From Paraburkholderia megapolitana (GTDB lineage: Bacteria; Pseudomonadota; Gammaproteobacteria; Burkholderiales; Burkholderiaceae): a stretch of DNA of 64,000 bases. Location: the NCBI RefSeq assembly GCF_007556815.1, contig NZ_CP041745.1, positions 2,333,001 to 2,397,000 on the forward strand, read 5' to 3'. The notes beneath the pieces were generated by a model. It worked only from the letters and a program-made list of their open reading frames with translations. It did no database searches and was not told the DNA's origin. Shown here piece by piece: positions 26,462 through 35,705 of the stretch (position 1 is the first letter of the stretch; each line of letters begins with the position of its first letter). The position numbers and the translations under genes were made by a program.

Positions 26462-27364
26462 TTGGACCCACTGTCTGAAGTCCTTTCGTTGCTGGAAACG
26501 CGCAATTCATATTTCGCCGGACTGCGGGCGGGTGGCGACTGGGCGTTCGACATTCCAGCGCCGGTGGGCATCAAGTTCAGCGCCGTCGTCGAGGGCACAT
26601 GCTGGCTGACGGTCGAAGACGCCGGACCGCCTGTTCAATTGCACGCAGGGGACTGCGTCCTGCTTGCCAGGCCGCGCAGGTATTCGCTGGCGAGCGATCT
26701 ATCCGTCACACCCATCGCGCTGGCCGATGTCTATCGCGTCCCGCCCGAAGGTGGCATCTCGCGCTATGGCGAAGCGGATGATTTCTTTCTGATCGGCGGC
26801 CGCTTTTCATTCGAGGATGACGCGAAACTGCTGCTTGACGATCTGCCGCCTCTCATCGTGGTGCGTGGTCATTCCGAGCAGGCGGCGATACTGCGCTGGG
26901 CACTGCAGCAACTCGCGCAGGAATTCAGCACGTCGCTACCGGGCGCTTCGCTGATGGTTCAACACCTTGCGCATATGATGCTCGTGCAGATTCTGCGGCT
27001 CCACGCCGACTCGTACGCGCAAGGCGCGGCCGGCTGGCTCGCGGCGCTCGCGGACCCGCGCATCGCGGCTGCCCTCAATGCGATCCATGCGGAGCCTGCA
27101 CGGCGCTGGACCGTCGACGATCTCGCCGCCCGCTGCAACGTATCGCGCTCGACCTTCGCGCTGCACTTCAAGCGAAAGATGGGATTCGGTCCGCTCGATT
27201 ACCTGCTGCGCTGGCGCATGCAACTCGCGACACGGAAGTTACGACGCTCGGACGCATCGGTTTCCGCTGTCGCGCAGGAACTCGGTTACGACTCGGATAG
27301 TGCGTTTAGCCATGCATTCAAGCGCATCATCGGGTGTTCGCCGCGCGAGTATCGTGCCAGGTGA
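26462..27364 (+). CDS. AraC-family regulator with cupin sensor domain
   Basis: About 300 residues. A TTG start at 26462 with GGAG eight bases upstream gives MDPLSEVLSLLETRNSYFAGL, the usual start of this cupin-type AraC group; upstream in-frame codons look non-coding. The cupin_6 domain spans about 1-190 (WLTVEDAGPPVQLHAGDCVLLARPRRYSLAS). Two HTH motifs occupy the last hundred residues (RRWTVDDLAARCNVSRSTFALHFKRKMGFGPLDYLLRWRM and VAQELGYDSDSAFSHAFKRIIGCSPREYR). It is divergent from an aldo/keto reductase that it probably regulates, as is common for this family. Confidence 0.88.
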   Translation: MDPLSEVLSLLETRNSYFAGLRAGGDWAFDIPAPVGIKFSAVVEGTCWLTVEDAGPPVQLHAGDCVLLARPRRYSLASDLSVTPIALADVYRVPPEGGISRYGEADDFFLIGGRFSFEDDAKLLLDDLPPLIVVRGHSEQAAILRWALQQLAQEFSTSLPGASLMVQHLAHMMLVQILRLHADSYAQGAAGWLAALADPRIAAALNAIHAEPARRWTVDDLAARCNVSRSTFALHFKRKMGFGPLDYLLRWRMQLATRKLRRSDASVSAVAQELGYDSDSAFSHAFKRIIGCSPREYRAR

Positions 27365-27373
27365 CCAACACGC

Positions 27374-28417
<1,044 letters not shown>

Positions 28418-28599
28418 TCAAAATCCTGTCTCACCCGACACGGGCGGTTGGCCCACTACGGGCAAGCCTGCCGCGGTGGGGAGACGAGAGAGTAACAGTT
28501 TCGAAGATGGCGAGGCTTCGTGGCACTTGCACGAGGTTAGCTGCGGGGACACAAAAACCGGGGAGTTCGGCGCTTCGCTGGCCCCTCAACTCCACGCTC

Positions 28600-28842
28600 T
28601 CAAGACAGATCGGCCTTGCGCCGTGGGCTCGACGACCGCACCGACTCTATGGCCGCACCCGGCACGCCAGGCCACTTTCTGGTACTTCTCACCCATTTGT
28701 TCGGCGCACTGTAACGAATCGTCTCGACCTCTCCGCGCTTGTTTTCTGGTCCGACGGGCATGCCATCGTCAGTCGCGATCGCTCCGGATTCCTTTTGTTT
28801 CTTGCGTTCCGCCAGTTCGTCTGCTTTTGCCTGTTCATCCAT
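28600..28842 (-). CDS. Small charged protein, paralogue of the next upstream mini-protein
   Basis: 80 residues from the ATG giving MDEQAKADELAERKKQK (a GTG one codon earlier is also possible), with GGGAGAA upstream. A very hydrophilic N-terminal helix is followed by a segment reading RYSAPNKWVRSTRKWPGVPG and a basic tail. No known domain. The neighbouring 62-residue protein shares the order of features: M-D-x-Q, an ELxExRK helix, a Pro/Thr-rich linker, and K/QW-x5-RKW-x-GV-x-G. The two are probably a duplicated pair. Likely cytoplasmic, as there is no signal or membrane segment. Function unknown. Confidence 0.55.
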   Translation of the reverse strand: MDEQAKADELAERKKQKESGAIATDDGMPVGPENKRGEVETIRYSAPNKWVRSTRKWPGVPGAAIESVRSSSPRRKADLS

Positions 28843-28912
28843 CACGTTGTTCTCCCGCTATGAGACAGTAATCTGGGTTGCGCACACAGTCCTGAAGACC
28901 TGAGACGACTAC

Positions 28913-28936
28913 CTGGCGTTTCGTTCGACGCGCCAG
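28913..28936 (-). terminator. Hairpin between the two mini-protein genes
   Basis: CTGGCG (28913-28918) and CGCCAG (28931-28936) with a 12-base loop directly follow the stop of the upstream mini-gene. Modest stem, no U-tract. Confidence 0.3.
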
Positions 28937-28942
28937 CGTTGA

Positions 28943-29131
28943 CTAGCCGGTGCGACCACCGACGCCGAGCCATTTCCTGGCTTCACTTATCCACTGCTTC
29001 GGCTTTCTGTAGGGAGTATGGACCGGCACCTCCGGGGTTCCCGGTGTGCTGCCCTCAGCCGTGGTCTCCTGCGCAGTTCGTCGTTTCCTGCTCTCTTCCA
29101 GTTCTTCGAGGTTAACTTGATCGTCGATCAT
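28943..29131 (-). CDS. Small charged protein with conserved RKWxGVxG end
   Basis: 62 residues; the ATG gives MIDDQVNLEELEESRKRRTAQ and is preceded by GGGAGC. An acidic/basic helix, a Thr/Pro linker (about residues 24-42) and a C-terminal KQWISEARKWLGVGG make the same plan as the adjacent 80-residue protein. A GGTGAA/TTCACC hairpin (29152-29167) lies about 20 bases upstream of the start, in the probable leader. No signal peptide or known domain. An in-frame upstream extension exists but its codon use is poor. Function unknown. Confidence 0.55.
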   Translation of the reverse strand: MIDDQVNLEELEESRKRRTAQETTAEGSTPGTPEVPVHTPYRKPKQWISEARKWLGVGGRTG

Positions 29132-29515
29132 GATTTGCTCCCAATAGGCGAGGTGAAACGCTTCACCCGCAACAAAGGCGTCTGTGTAAATCGCGGCAAC
29201 CATCGCGACGAGGACCCGCCCCATGCGCAACCACGCGAGCAGTGTCGAATGCGCGTTCTCAGCGCAGAGAATGCGAGGACGAGTACGACTGGACAGGTTC
29301 GATGGCTCTGGCCTGCGGGTGAAAAGGCAGAGGAACGGTGCGTTGATTTGTGTCGGCCAACCGTGCGAGCGCACCCGGTTAACTCAAGAATCGGCCCGGC
29401 ATCAAGGCCTGAAGGATTTCCAGAACCAGTCGCTGGTTTGAACCCACTGTATACCCTCTGCGCGGGAAGTACAGCGATTCCGCTATACGCAAGAATGCGT
29501 ACCGTCAACTCATTT
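29132..29515. other. Leader and gap upstream of the mini-protein pair
   Basis: About 380 bases without a convincing gene. Apart from the GGTGAA/TTCACC hairpin at 29152-29167, nothing definite was recognised. The right end abuts the stop of the leftward SRPBCC gene, and the stretch must contain the promoter for the mini-gene at 29131. Confidence 0.4.
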
Positions 29516-29989
29516 TCATCCTCTTTTCGTGGCCTGGTTCGCCTCCAGCCAGGCCGCCATCGCCGTGAACCGGCGCCGCGTCTCATGCGCGAAAATTCGC
29601 GCGGCCAGCGGATCGAATAGCAGACCCAGCAACCGCGGACGCAGTTTCAGGTTGAACGTATAAATCAGTTCGGAGGTGCCGTCCGGCAGATCGCGATGGC
29701 GCATCGAAGCCCCCCAGTACGCGAACAGGCCGCTGGGTTCGACGATCGTCGCCGCAGCAAGCCGGGGCGATTCATAGCTCACGAAGCGTGTTCGCATGCC
29801 GGGTCCGCGTAGCGCACCCCGGCCGACGTTCAGCGTTACTGCACCGACGTACGGGTAGGTTCCGCCGCCCTCCACTTCCGCCTTCGACAGCAACGTGTCC
29901 CATTCCAGCCGCTTGCCGTGGTTATGAAAGGCTTCGAATGCGGCAGTCGCCGGGGCTGGCATTACGAAGACCATCTGCCGTCGAGCCAT
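29516..29989 (-). CDS. SRPBCC-fold (polyketide cyclase/START-like) protein
   Basis: 157 residues from the ATG giving MARRQMVFVMPAPATAAFEAFHNHGKRLEWDTLL; AAGGAG lies nine bases upstream. The start and the WDTLL segment are typical of SRPBCC proteins, which form a ligand-binding cavity. The end (PLAARIFAHETRRRFTAMAAWLEA) also fits. Such proteins bind hydrophobic ligands or act as cyclases, and the ligand cannot be read from sequence. It is divergent from the isomerase-oxygenase-transporter operon across 177 bases, so it may or may not belong to that cluster. Confidence 0.8.
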   Translation of the reverse strand: MARRQMVFVMPAPATAAFEAFHNHGKRLEWDTLLSKAEVEGGGTYPYVGAVTLNVGRGALRGPGMRTRFVSYESPRLAAATIVEPSGLFAYWGASMRHRDLPDGTSELIYTFNLKLRPRLLGLLFDPLAARIFAHETRRRFTAMAAWLEANQATKRG

Positions 29990-30166
29990 GGCCGATCCAC
30001 TCCTTGCGATGAACGCCTTAATGGTAGCCGCAGCCCCATACGTTAGTTCAGAAAATCCTGAAGTGATTGTTTTGTTTCCAGGATTCTTCGCTTTTTCGGC
30101 CAACTGCACCATGGGCTTCAATCTGTCGGTAGCTAACCGACGCCCGCTGGAATCGAGGCTCGACAC

Positions 30167-31012
30167 ATGCAGCTGGACATCTTTCGTTCGCTCTGGGGTT
30201 ATCGCGGCAACCGTCGGGCGGCCTTCGCCAGCGCACGCGCCGCTGGGCTCGCCGGCATCGAGGCGCGACTGCCGCTCGAGGTCGAAGCGCGCATTGCACT
30301 CGCCCAGGATCTGGCCGACCACGCGCTCGACTACATCGCGATCTGCTTCACCGATAGCGCCGTGCTGCCCGACCAGCACGCGACGCCCGCCGCGCATCTG
30401 CTCGACCTGAACCGCAAGCTCGACTGGGCCGCCGAACTGACGCCGCGCTTCGTCAACGTGCTGGCCGGCAACGACCGCTGGCCGCTCGCGCAGCAAGTCG
30501 ATTTCTTCGGCGGCGCGCTCGAACTGGCGCAGCGTCATGCGCTGATCTGCAGCTTCGAGACGCATCGCGCGCGTTCGTTGTACAGCCCGTGGGTCACGCT
30601 CGATCTGATCCGCCAGTTACCGGCGCTGCGCTTCACCAGCGATATCAGCCATTGGGTCGTGGTCTGCGAGCGCCTGCTCGACGATCCCGCAGACGACCTG
30701 ACGCCGTTCGTCGAGCGCGTCCATCACATCCAGGCACGTGTCGGCTACGACCAGGGGCCGCAGGTGCCGCATCCCGGCGCACCGGAATACGCAGCGGCGC
30801 TCGCATTCCATCAGCGGCACTGGGAAGCGGTGTGGCACGCGCAGCAGGCGCGCGGCTACACGCACAGCACGCTGACGCCGGAATTCGGCGCCGACGGCTA
30901 TCTACACCATCTGCCGTTCACCGACGCGCCGGTTGCCGATCTGGCCGCGCTCAACACATGGATGGTGCACACCGAACGCGAACATTTTCATCGGGCAATG
31001 GGCCCGCACTGA
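30167..31012 (+). CDS. Sugar phosphate isomerase/epimerase-like TIM-barrel protein
   Basis: 281 residues of the AP-endonuclease-2 (xylose-isomerase-like) superfamily. Visible barrel strands include MQLDIFRSLWGY, GLAGIEARL, YIAICFTDS, FVNVLAGND, LICSFETHR with a metal-ligand Glu, LRFTSDISHWVVV with Asp and His, HHIQARVGYDQGPQ and LTPEFGADGY. The metal ligands of the fold are therefore kept. It starts an operon with the oxygenase 18 bases downstream and then an amino-acid ABC system. The reaction is unknown; context suggests breakdown of an imported nitrogenous compound rather than a sugar. Confidence 0.82.
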   Translation: MQLDIFRSLWGYRGNRRAAFASARAAGLAGIEARLPLEVEARIALAQDLADHALDYIAICFTDSAVLPDQHATPAAHLLDLNRKLDWAAELTPRFVNVLAGNDRWPLAQQVDFFGGALELAQRHALICSFETHRARSLYSPWVTLDLIRQLPALRFTSDISHWVVVCERLLDDPADDLTPFVERVHHIQARVGYDQGPQVPHPGAPEYAAALAFHQRHWEAVWHAQQARGYTHSTLTPEFGADGYLHHLPFTDAPVADLAALNTWMVHTEREHFHRAMGPH

Positions 31013-31030
31013 ACCCAGGAGAACCACGCG

Positions 31031-32092
31031 ATGCAAGCCGCTCCGATCCCGCATCTCACCCCGGCCAGTCATTTCACGTCGATTCCGGTCGTCGATATTG
31101 CCGGTCTTTTCAGCGAGCGGGTGGCCGACCGCGAAGCCGTCGCCGCGCAACTCGGGCAGGCGGCGCGCGACGTCGGCTTTCTGTATATCTCGGGCCACGG
31201 CATCGATACGGAAGTGATCGACGGTCTGCATCAGGCGGCGAAGGATTACTTCGCGCAGTCGTTCGAACAGAAGATGGCGCATTACATCGGTACGTCCGAG
31301 ACACACAAGGGTTTCGTACCCGAAGGCGAGGAAGTCTATGCAAAGGGCAAGCCGGACCATAAGGAAGCATTCGACGTCGGCTACGAACTGCGCGCCGACG
31401 ATCCGCTCGTGCTGGCCGGCACGCCCTTGCTCGGTCCGAATCACTGGCCCGAACTCGCGGGCTTCAAACCCGCGGTGCAGCGCTACTACGAGCAGGTGTT
31501 CGCGCTCGGGCGCCGGCTGTTCGGCGGTTTCGCGCTGGCGCTCGGTCTGCCCGAGGATCACTTCGATGCGCTCGTCACACGGCCGCCGTCGAAGCTGCGC
31601 CTGATCCACTACCCGTTCGACGGCGCGGCACAGGACGCGCCTGGCATCGGTGCGCATACCGACTACGAATGCTTCACGATCCTGCACGCCGACGCACCCG
31701 GGCTCGAGGTAATGAACGGCCTCGGCCAGTGGATCGATACGCCGCCGCTGCCGGGCAGTTTCGTCGTGAACATCGGCGACATGCTCGAAGTGATGACGGC
31801 AGGCGCATTCGTCGCGACGGCACACCGCGTGCGCACCGTCGGCGAAGAGCGCTATTCGTTCCCGCTCTTCTATGCGTGCGATTACCACACGCTGATCAAG
31901 CCGCTGCCGGCATTCGCGCGGGACGGTGAAACTTACGAAGCGATCACGATCGGCGAGCACATGTACGGGCAGGCGCTGCAGACCTACCAGTACCTGCGCA
32001 AGCGCGTCGCAAACGGCGAAGCAACGCTGCCGGCACACGCTCGCAAGCCGGCCAGCTTCGGGCATCTGAAGAAAAGCAGTCAGCCCGGCTGA
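31031..32092 (+). CDS. Isopenicillin-N-synthase-family Fe(II)/2-oxoglutarate oxygenase
   Basis: 353 residues. The N-terminal DIOX_N part ([41 protein letters not shown]) is followed by the jelly-roll with iron ligands in GAHTDYE (His and Asp near 208-210) and TAHRVR (His near 263) and the 2-oxoglutarate Arg in RYSFPLF. It should hydroxylate or oxidise a small substrate using iron, oxygen and probably 2-oxoglutarate. Some homologues act on arginine-like compounds. The nearby guanidinobutyrase and amino-acid transporter make a guanidino or amino-acid substrate possible, but this is inference. Confidence 0.9.
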   Translation: MQAAPIPHLTPASHFTSIPVVDIAGLFSERVADREAVAAQLGQAARDVGFLYISGHGIDTEVIDGLHQAAKDYFAQSFEQKMAHYIGTSETHKGFVPEGEEVYAKGKPDHKEAFDVGYELRADDPLVLAGTPLLGPNHWPELAGFKPAVQRYYEQVFALGRRLFGGFALALGLPEDHFDALVTRPPSKLRLIHYPFDGAAQDAPGIGAHTDYECFTILHADAPGLEVMNGLGQWIDTPPLPGSFVVNIGDMLEVMTAGAFVATAHRVRTVGEERYSFPLFYACDYHTLIKPLPAFARDGETYEAITIGEHMYGQALQTYQYLRKRVANGEATLPAHARKPASFGHLKKSSQPG

Positions 32093-32170
32093 GCAACACA
32101 CGCCCACCCGCGCGCAACGTTACGCGCACCCTGTTCGAACCACCGCCAACACTACGACCGGAGCTCCACC

Positions 32171-33010
32171 ATGATCTTCAAGCGAAACACGACACGCGCT
32201 CTGGCCGCTTTCACGGCCAGCAGCATCTTCGCAGCGTTCGCGTGCACCGGTGCGACCGCGCAGACAAACGGCGCGGCCGCGACGCTGGCGCCGGGGCAGT
32301 TCAAGGTCGGTATGGAGATCACCTACCCGCCATTCGAGTCGTATGACGGCGACAAGGTGGTGGGCTCCGATCCCGATCTCTCGCGAGCGCTCGCGAAACA
32401 ACTGGGCGCGAACCCGAGCTTCGTCGACACGCGTTTCTCGGGGCTGATCCTCGGGCTCAACGCGCGCCACTACGACGCGATCATCTCGGGGATGTACGTG
32501 ACACCCGAGCGTGTCGCCCAGGCGCAGGCGATTCCGTATGCGCAGACCGGCGCGGCGATCATGGTTCCAACGGCGAGTCCGCTCAAGCCAAAATCCGCCG
32601 AAGACCTGTGCGGACTGCGCGTCGGACTCGAACAGGGCACCACGTGGGTCGCGCAGTTGCAGTCGCTGTCGACGTCGTATTGCAAGGCCAACGGCAAGGG
32701 GCCGATCGTCGTCAGCGAATATCCGTCCGCGCCCGAAGTGCTGCAGGCGCTGCTGTCGAACAACGTGCAGGCGCAGATGGAAATCTCCGGTGCGGCGCAT
32801 GCGTTGTCCGCGAAATCGTCCGGGCGAGTGGTCGTCTCGTCGACGCAACTGATCTATCCGCAGACACTTGGTATCTATGTGCGCAAGGACAACAAGCCGC
32901 TCTTCGACGCGCTGACACGCGCCCTCGACGCGTTAAAGAAAAACGGCGAATACGACGCGGTGCTGAAGAAATACGATCTCGCACCGCCGCCCGCGGCGAA
33001 AGCCTCCTGA
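32171..33010 (+). CDS. Amino-acid ABC transporter solute-binding protein
   Basis: 279 residues with a signal peptide (about 1-31, ending ATAQ) and a family-3 solute-binding fold: KVGMEITYPPFESYDGDKVVGSDPDLSRALAKQLG at the start of the mature protein, FVDTRFSGLILGLNARHYDAIISGM, and LGIYVRKDNKPLFDALTRALDAL. Family members bind polar or cationic amino acids and opines in the periplasm. It is third in the operon, 78 bases after the oxygenase, with GGAGCTCC before its ATG, and is followed by its fused permease/ATPase. Ligand unknown; a guanidino amino acid is a reasonable guess from context. Confidence 0.9.
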   Translation: MIFKRNTTRALAAFTASSIFAAFACTGATAQTNGAAATLAPGQFKVGMEITYPPFESYDGDKVVGSDPDLSRALAKQLGANPSFVDTRFSGLILGLNARHYDAIISGMYVTPERVAQAQAIPYAQTGAAIMVPTASPLKPKSAEDLCGLRVGLEQGTTWVAQLQSLSTSYCKANGKGPIVVSEYPSAPEVLQALLSNNVQAQMEISGAAHALSAKSSGRVVVSSTQLIYPQTLGIYVRKDNKPLFDALTRALDALKKNGEYDAVLKKYDLAPPPAAKAS

Positions 33011-33054
33011 TTCCATAGTTTTCTGCCTGCGTTACCGCGCACTGCGAGCCGCTC

Positions 33055-34704
33055 ATGCACTTCGACTTCAACTATTTCCTGTCGCTGTTCGCCCTGCCCG
33101 CCTTCTGGCAGGCCAGCGTCACCGTGGTCGAACTCAGCGCGCTGTCATGGTCGATCGGCATGGTGCTGGGCTTCCCGCTTGCCGTTGCCAAGATGTCCGG
33201 TGCGCGCTGGCTCGCCGCACCGGCTGCGCTGTATATCTGGTTCTTCCGCAGCGTGCCGCTGCTGGTGCTCGTCGTCTTCGTCTACAACCTGCCGCAGCTC
33301 ATTCCGTCCGCCGGCGTCGCGCTGTCGCATCCGTTCTTCTCCGGCCTCGTCGCGCTCGTCCTCACCGAGACCGCGTATATGGCGGAGATCCATCGCGGCG
33401 GTTTGCTGGCGGTTGCAAAAGGCCAGCAGGAAGCCGGTAGCGCGCTTGGCATCGGCCCACTGGGGCTGCGTCGTTTGATCGTGATTCCGCAGGCGTTCCG
33501 CGTCGCGCTGCCGACGCTGATCAACGAGTTCATCACCAACGTGAAATTGACCTCGCTGGTATCGGTCATCTCGCTGACCGAACTGCTGATGGTCGGCCAG
33601 CGGCTGTACTCGCAGAACTTTCTCGTGATGGAGACGCTATCCGCGATCGCGATCTACTACGTGCTGATCGTCACGGTGTTCGGCTGGCTGCTGCAATATT
33701 TCGAACGATCGCTCGATCTGACGCGGCGCAAACCACAGACGCTCGACGACACCGCGCTCGCAGCGCAGCGCGCCCGTCTGCCCGTGGCGGCACGCGTGCG
33801 TACCGCTACGCCCGGTGGTGGCGGTACACCTCATGCGCTGCTGCTCAAGGATTTGCACAAACGTTACGGCAACCACGAGGTACTGAAGGGCATCGATCTC
33901 GCAGTTAATGCAGGCGAAGTGATTTCGATCATCGGGCCGTCGGGCTCGGGCAAGACCTCGCTGATCCGCACGATCAATGCACTCGAAACGATCGACCGCG
34001 GCGAAATCGTCCTGTTCGGCGAAGCGTTCATCGCCGCCGCGGACCGACCCGGCATCGGGCGCGTGCGCGAAGGCGTCGGCCGCATCGGCATGGTGTTCCA
34101 GAGCTTCAACCTGTTCCCGCATCGAACCATCGTCGACAATGTCGCGCTTGCACCGCGTTACCATCGTCGCGGCACGCGCGAGCAAACCACATTGCATGCA
34201 CTGGCGCTGCTCGACAAGGTGGGCCTGCTCGCGCATGCGTACAAATATCCGCATCAATTGTCGGGCGGCCAGCAGCAGCGCGTCGCGATCACGCGCGCGC
34301 TCGCGATGGACCCGGCCATCATGCTGTTCGACGAACCGACCTCGGCGCTCGACCCGGAACTGGTCGGCGACGTGCTCAATGTGATTCGCGCACTCGCCGC
34401 GGAAGGCATGACGATGCTCATCGTCACGCACGAAATGGACTTCGCGATGTCGCTGTCCGACCGGATCGTCTTCATGGAAAACGGCGCGATCGAATTCGAT
34501 GGATCGCCGCAGGCGATTGACGAGCTTGTCTGCGCCGAACGCGTGCGTCGCTTCATCGGTATCGAATCGCATGGCGCAGCGGTACCGCCCGCGGCTCCTG
34601 CGCAAGTTCAGTCTGGCAGTGCGCGCCGCAGCGTTTCGCGAAACTTCAGTACCAGCGGTTCCTTCGAACGCCCTCTGCGTACTGCTAGCGAGAACGGCGC
34701 CTGA
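33055..34704 (+). CDS. Fused amino-acid ABC transporter permease/ATP-binding protein
   Basis: 549 residues joining two normally separate subunits. Residues about 1-220 are a HisM-type permease (SVTVVELSALSWSIGMVLGFPLAV, FFRSVPLLVLVVFVYNLP, and the EAA loop EAGSALGIGPLGLRRLIVIPQAFR). A Pro/Thr/Gly-rich linker (about 235-262) leads to a GlnQ-type ATPase with Walker A GPSGSGKT (near 293), Q-loop FQSFNLFPH, signature LSGGQQQR (near 401), Walker B IMLFDEPTSALD (near 421) and switch THEMDF. The gene's last 97 bases overlap the 3' end of the convergent LysR gene, so the final 30 or so residues are probably a non-essential tail. It works with the upstream binding protein. Confidence 0.92.
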   Translation: MHFDFNYFLSLFALPAFWQASVTVVELSALSWSIGMVLGFPLAVAKMSGARWLAAPAALYIWFFRSVPLLVLVVFVYNLPQLIPSAGVALSHPFFSGLVALVLTETAYMAEIHRGGLLAVAKGQQEAGSALGIGPLGLRRLIVIPQAFRVALPTLINEFITNVKLTSLVSVISLTELLMVGQRLYSQNFLVMETLSAIAIYYVLIVTVFGWLLQYFERSLDLTRRKPQTLDDTALAAQRARLPVAARVRTATPGGGGTPHALLLKDLHKRYGNHEVLKGIDLAVNAGEVISIIGPSGSGKTSLIRTINALETIDRGEIVLFGEAFIAAADRPGIGRVREGVGRIGMVFQSFNLFPHRTIVDNVALAPRYHRRGTREQTTLHALALLDKVGLLAHAYKYPHQLSGGQQQRVAITRALAMDPAIMLFDEPTSALDPELVGDVLNVIRALAAEGMTMLIVTHEMDFAMSLSDRIVFMENGAIEFDGSPQAIDELVCAERVRRFIGIESHGAAVPPAAPAQVQSGSARRSVSRNFSTSGSFERPLRTASENGA

Positions 34705-35498
34705 TAGCCGAACGCGGACGGCGCCAGCACGCGCAGACTGCCGTCATCGACGCGCGATTGCGCGAAATGCTCGGGCAGAAAACCGATGTAAGCGCCGGAC
34801 AGAATCAGGATCAGCTGGCCTTCCATGCTGTCGACAGTCGCCTCGCTGCGCTTGAAGCCCTGGCGCGCGAGTTCGGTCTGACTCCAGTACGCCCGTCCTA
34901 CCATGCGCTGCTGGCTGATCACTTCGGCGGGGATGTTGCGCTCGTTGAAGAGCGCGTGGCGATGGCTGCAATACAGCCAGTGTTGCTCGCGATGCAGCGC
35001 GTGATAGACAAGCCCGTTCATGCGAATCGGAAACGCACCGATCGCCATATCGAGGCGATTGCCGAGCACGCTCAATTGCAGTTCGTAGGGACTCTGGACG
35101 TTCAGATGCAGATGCACCGCCGGGTGCTCGCGCGTGAAGGCACCGATCACATCGGGAAGCGGCAGCGCGCTGTCGGTGACTGTCGCATCCAGCACGCCGA
35201 GCTTCAGATTGCCGCGCAGTTCGCCGCGCAAACCCGCTGCATAGCGCTCGAAACCGTCGACTTCGCCAAGCAGCTTGAGCGCCTCCTGATGAAACTCTTC
35301 GCCCTTCGGCGTCAGGCTGAAACCGCCGCGTCCGCGATGACACAGCACCACGCCAACCAGCGTTTCGAGCTGGCTCATGTAGGTGCTGATCGCCGAGGTC
35401 GACAGGTTCAGTTCCTGCTGGGCGGCCGCGAACCCCTGATGACGCACGACACAGGTGAAGATGCGCAACAGTCGCGCTTCCGGCAGAACAGTGGCCAA
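34608..35498 (-). CDS. LysR-family regulator, probable regulator of guanidinobutyrase
   Basis: 296 residues: an N-terminal winged HTH (RLLRIFTCVVRHQGFAAAQQELNLSTSAISTYMSQLETLVGVVLCHRGRGGFSLTPKG, with the recognition helix around 33-50) and a LysR effector domain. It is divergent from gbuA (207 bases apart), the same arrangement as the LysR-type activator gbuR beside gbuA in Pseudomonas aeruginosa, and it is convergent with the fused transporter. A TTTAG-N11-CTAAA site lies in the gbuA gap. Regulation of gbuA and perhaps the transporter operon is inferred. The 3' ends of this gene and the transporter overlap by 97 bases. Confidence 0.9.
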   Translation of the reverse strand: MATVLPEARLLRIFTCVVRHQGFAAAQQELNLSTSAISTYMSQLETLVGVVLCHRGRGGFSLTPKGEEFHQEALKLLGEVDGFERYAAGLRGELRGNLKLGVLDATVTDSALPLPDVIGAFTREHPAVHLHLNVQSPYELQLSVLGNRLDMAIGAFPIRMNGLVYHALHREQHWLYCSHRHALFNERNIPAEVISQQRMVGRAYWSQTELARQGFKRSEATVDSMEGQLILILSGAYIGFLPEHFAQSRVDDGSLRVLAPSAFGYQAPFSLAVRRGRSKEPLVLKFRETLRRALPD

Positions 35499-35579
35499 GC
35501 CCGGTCCTCGTGCATGAAGTGGGAGTGGTGAAGTGACAGCGCGGCGCGGTGGCGCCTCGGTGGGGAGCGTTACCTATAC

Positions 35580-35600
35580 TTTAGAAATAACTGAACTAAA
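35580..35600. promoter_or_regulatory. Candidate LysR box upstream of gbuA
   Basis: TTTAG (35580-35584) and CTAAA (35596-35600) are inverted with an 11-base spacer, matching the T-N11-A rule for LysR binding sites. The site lies in an AT-rich patch 106 bases upstream of gbuA and 82 bases from the divergent LysR start. Confidence 0.5.
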
Positions 35601-35705
35601 TATTTCGCGCCAGCCATTTTTCCGCGGCGAGGACGTCGTCAGTATTGAGCCTGTCTCGAACCTGTCGAGCCTGCACGCGCGTTACGAAGGAACACGAGGA
35701 ACGTC

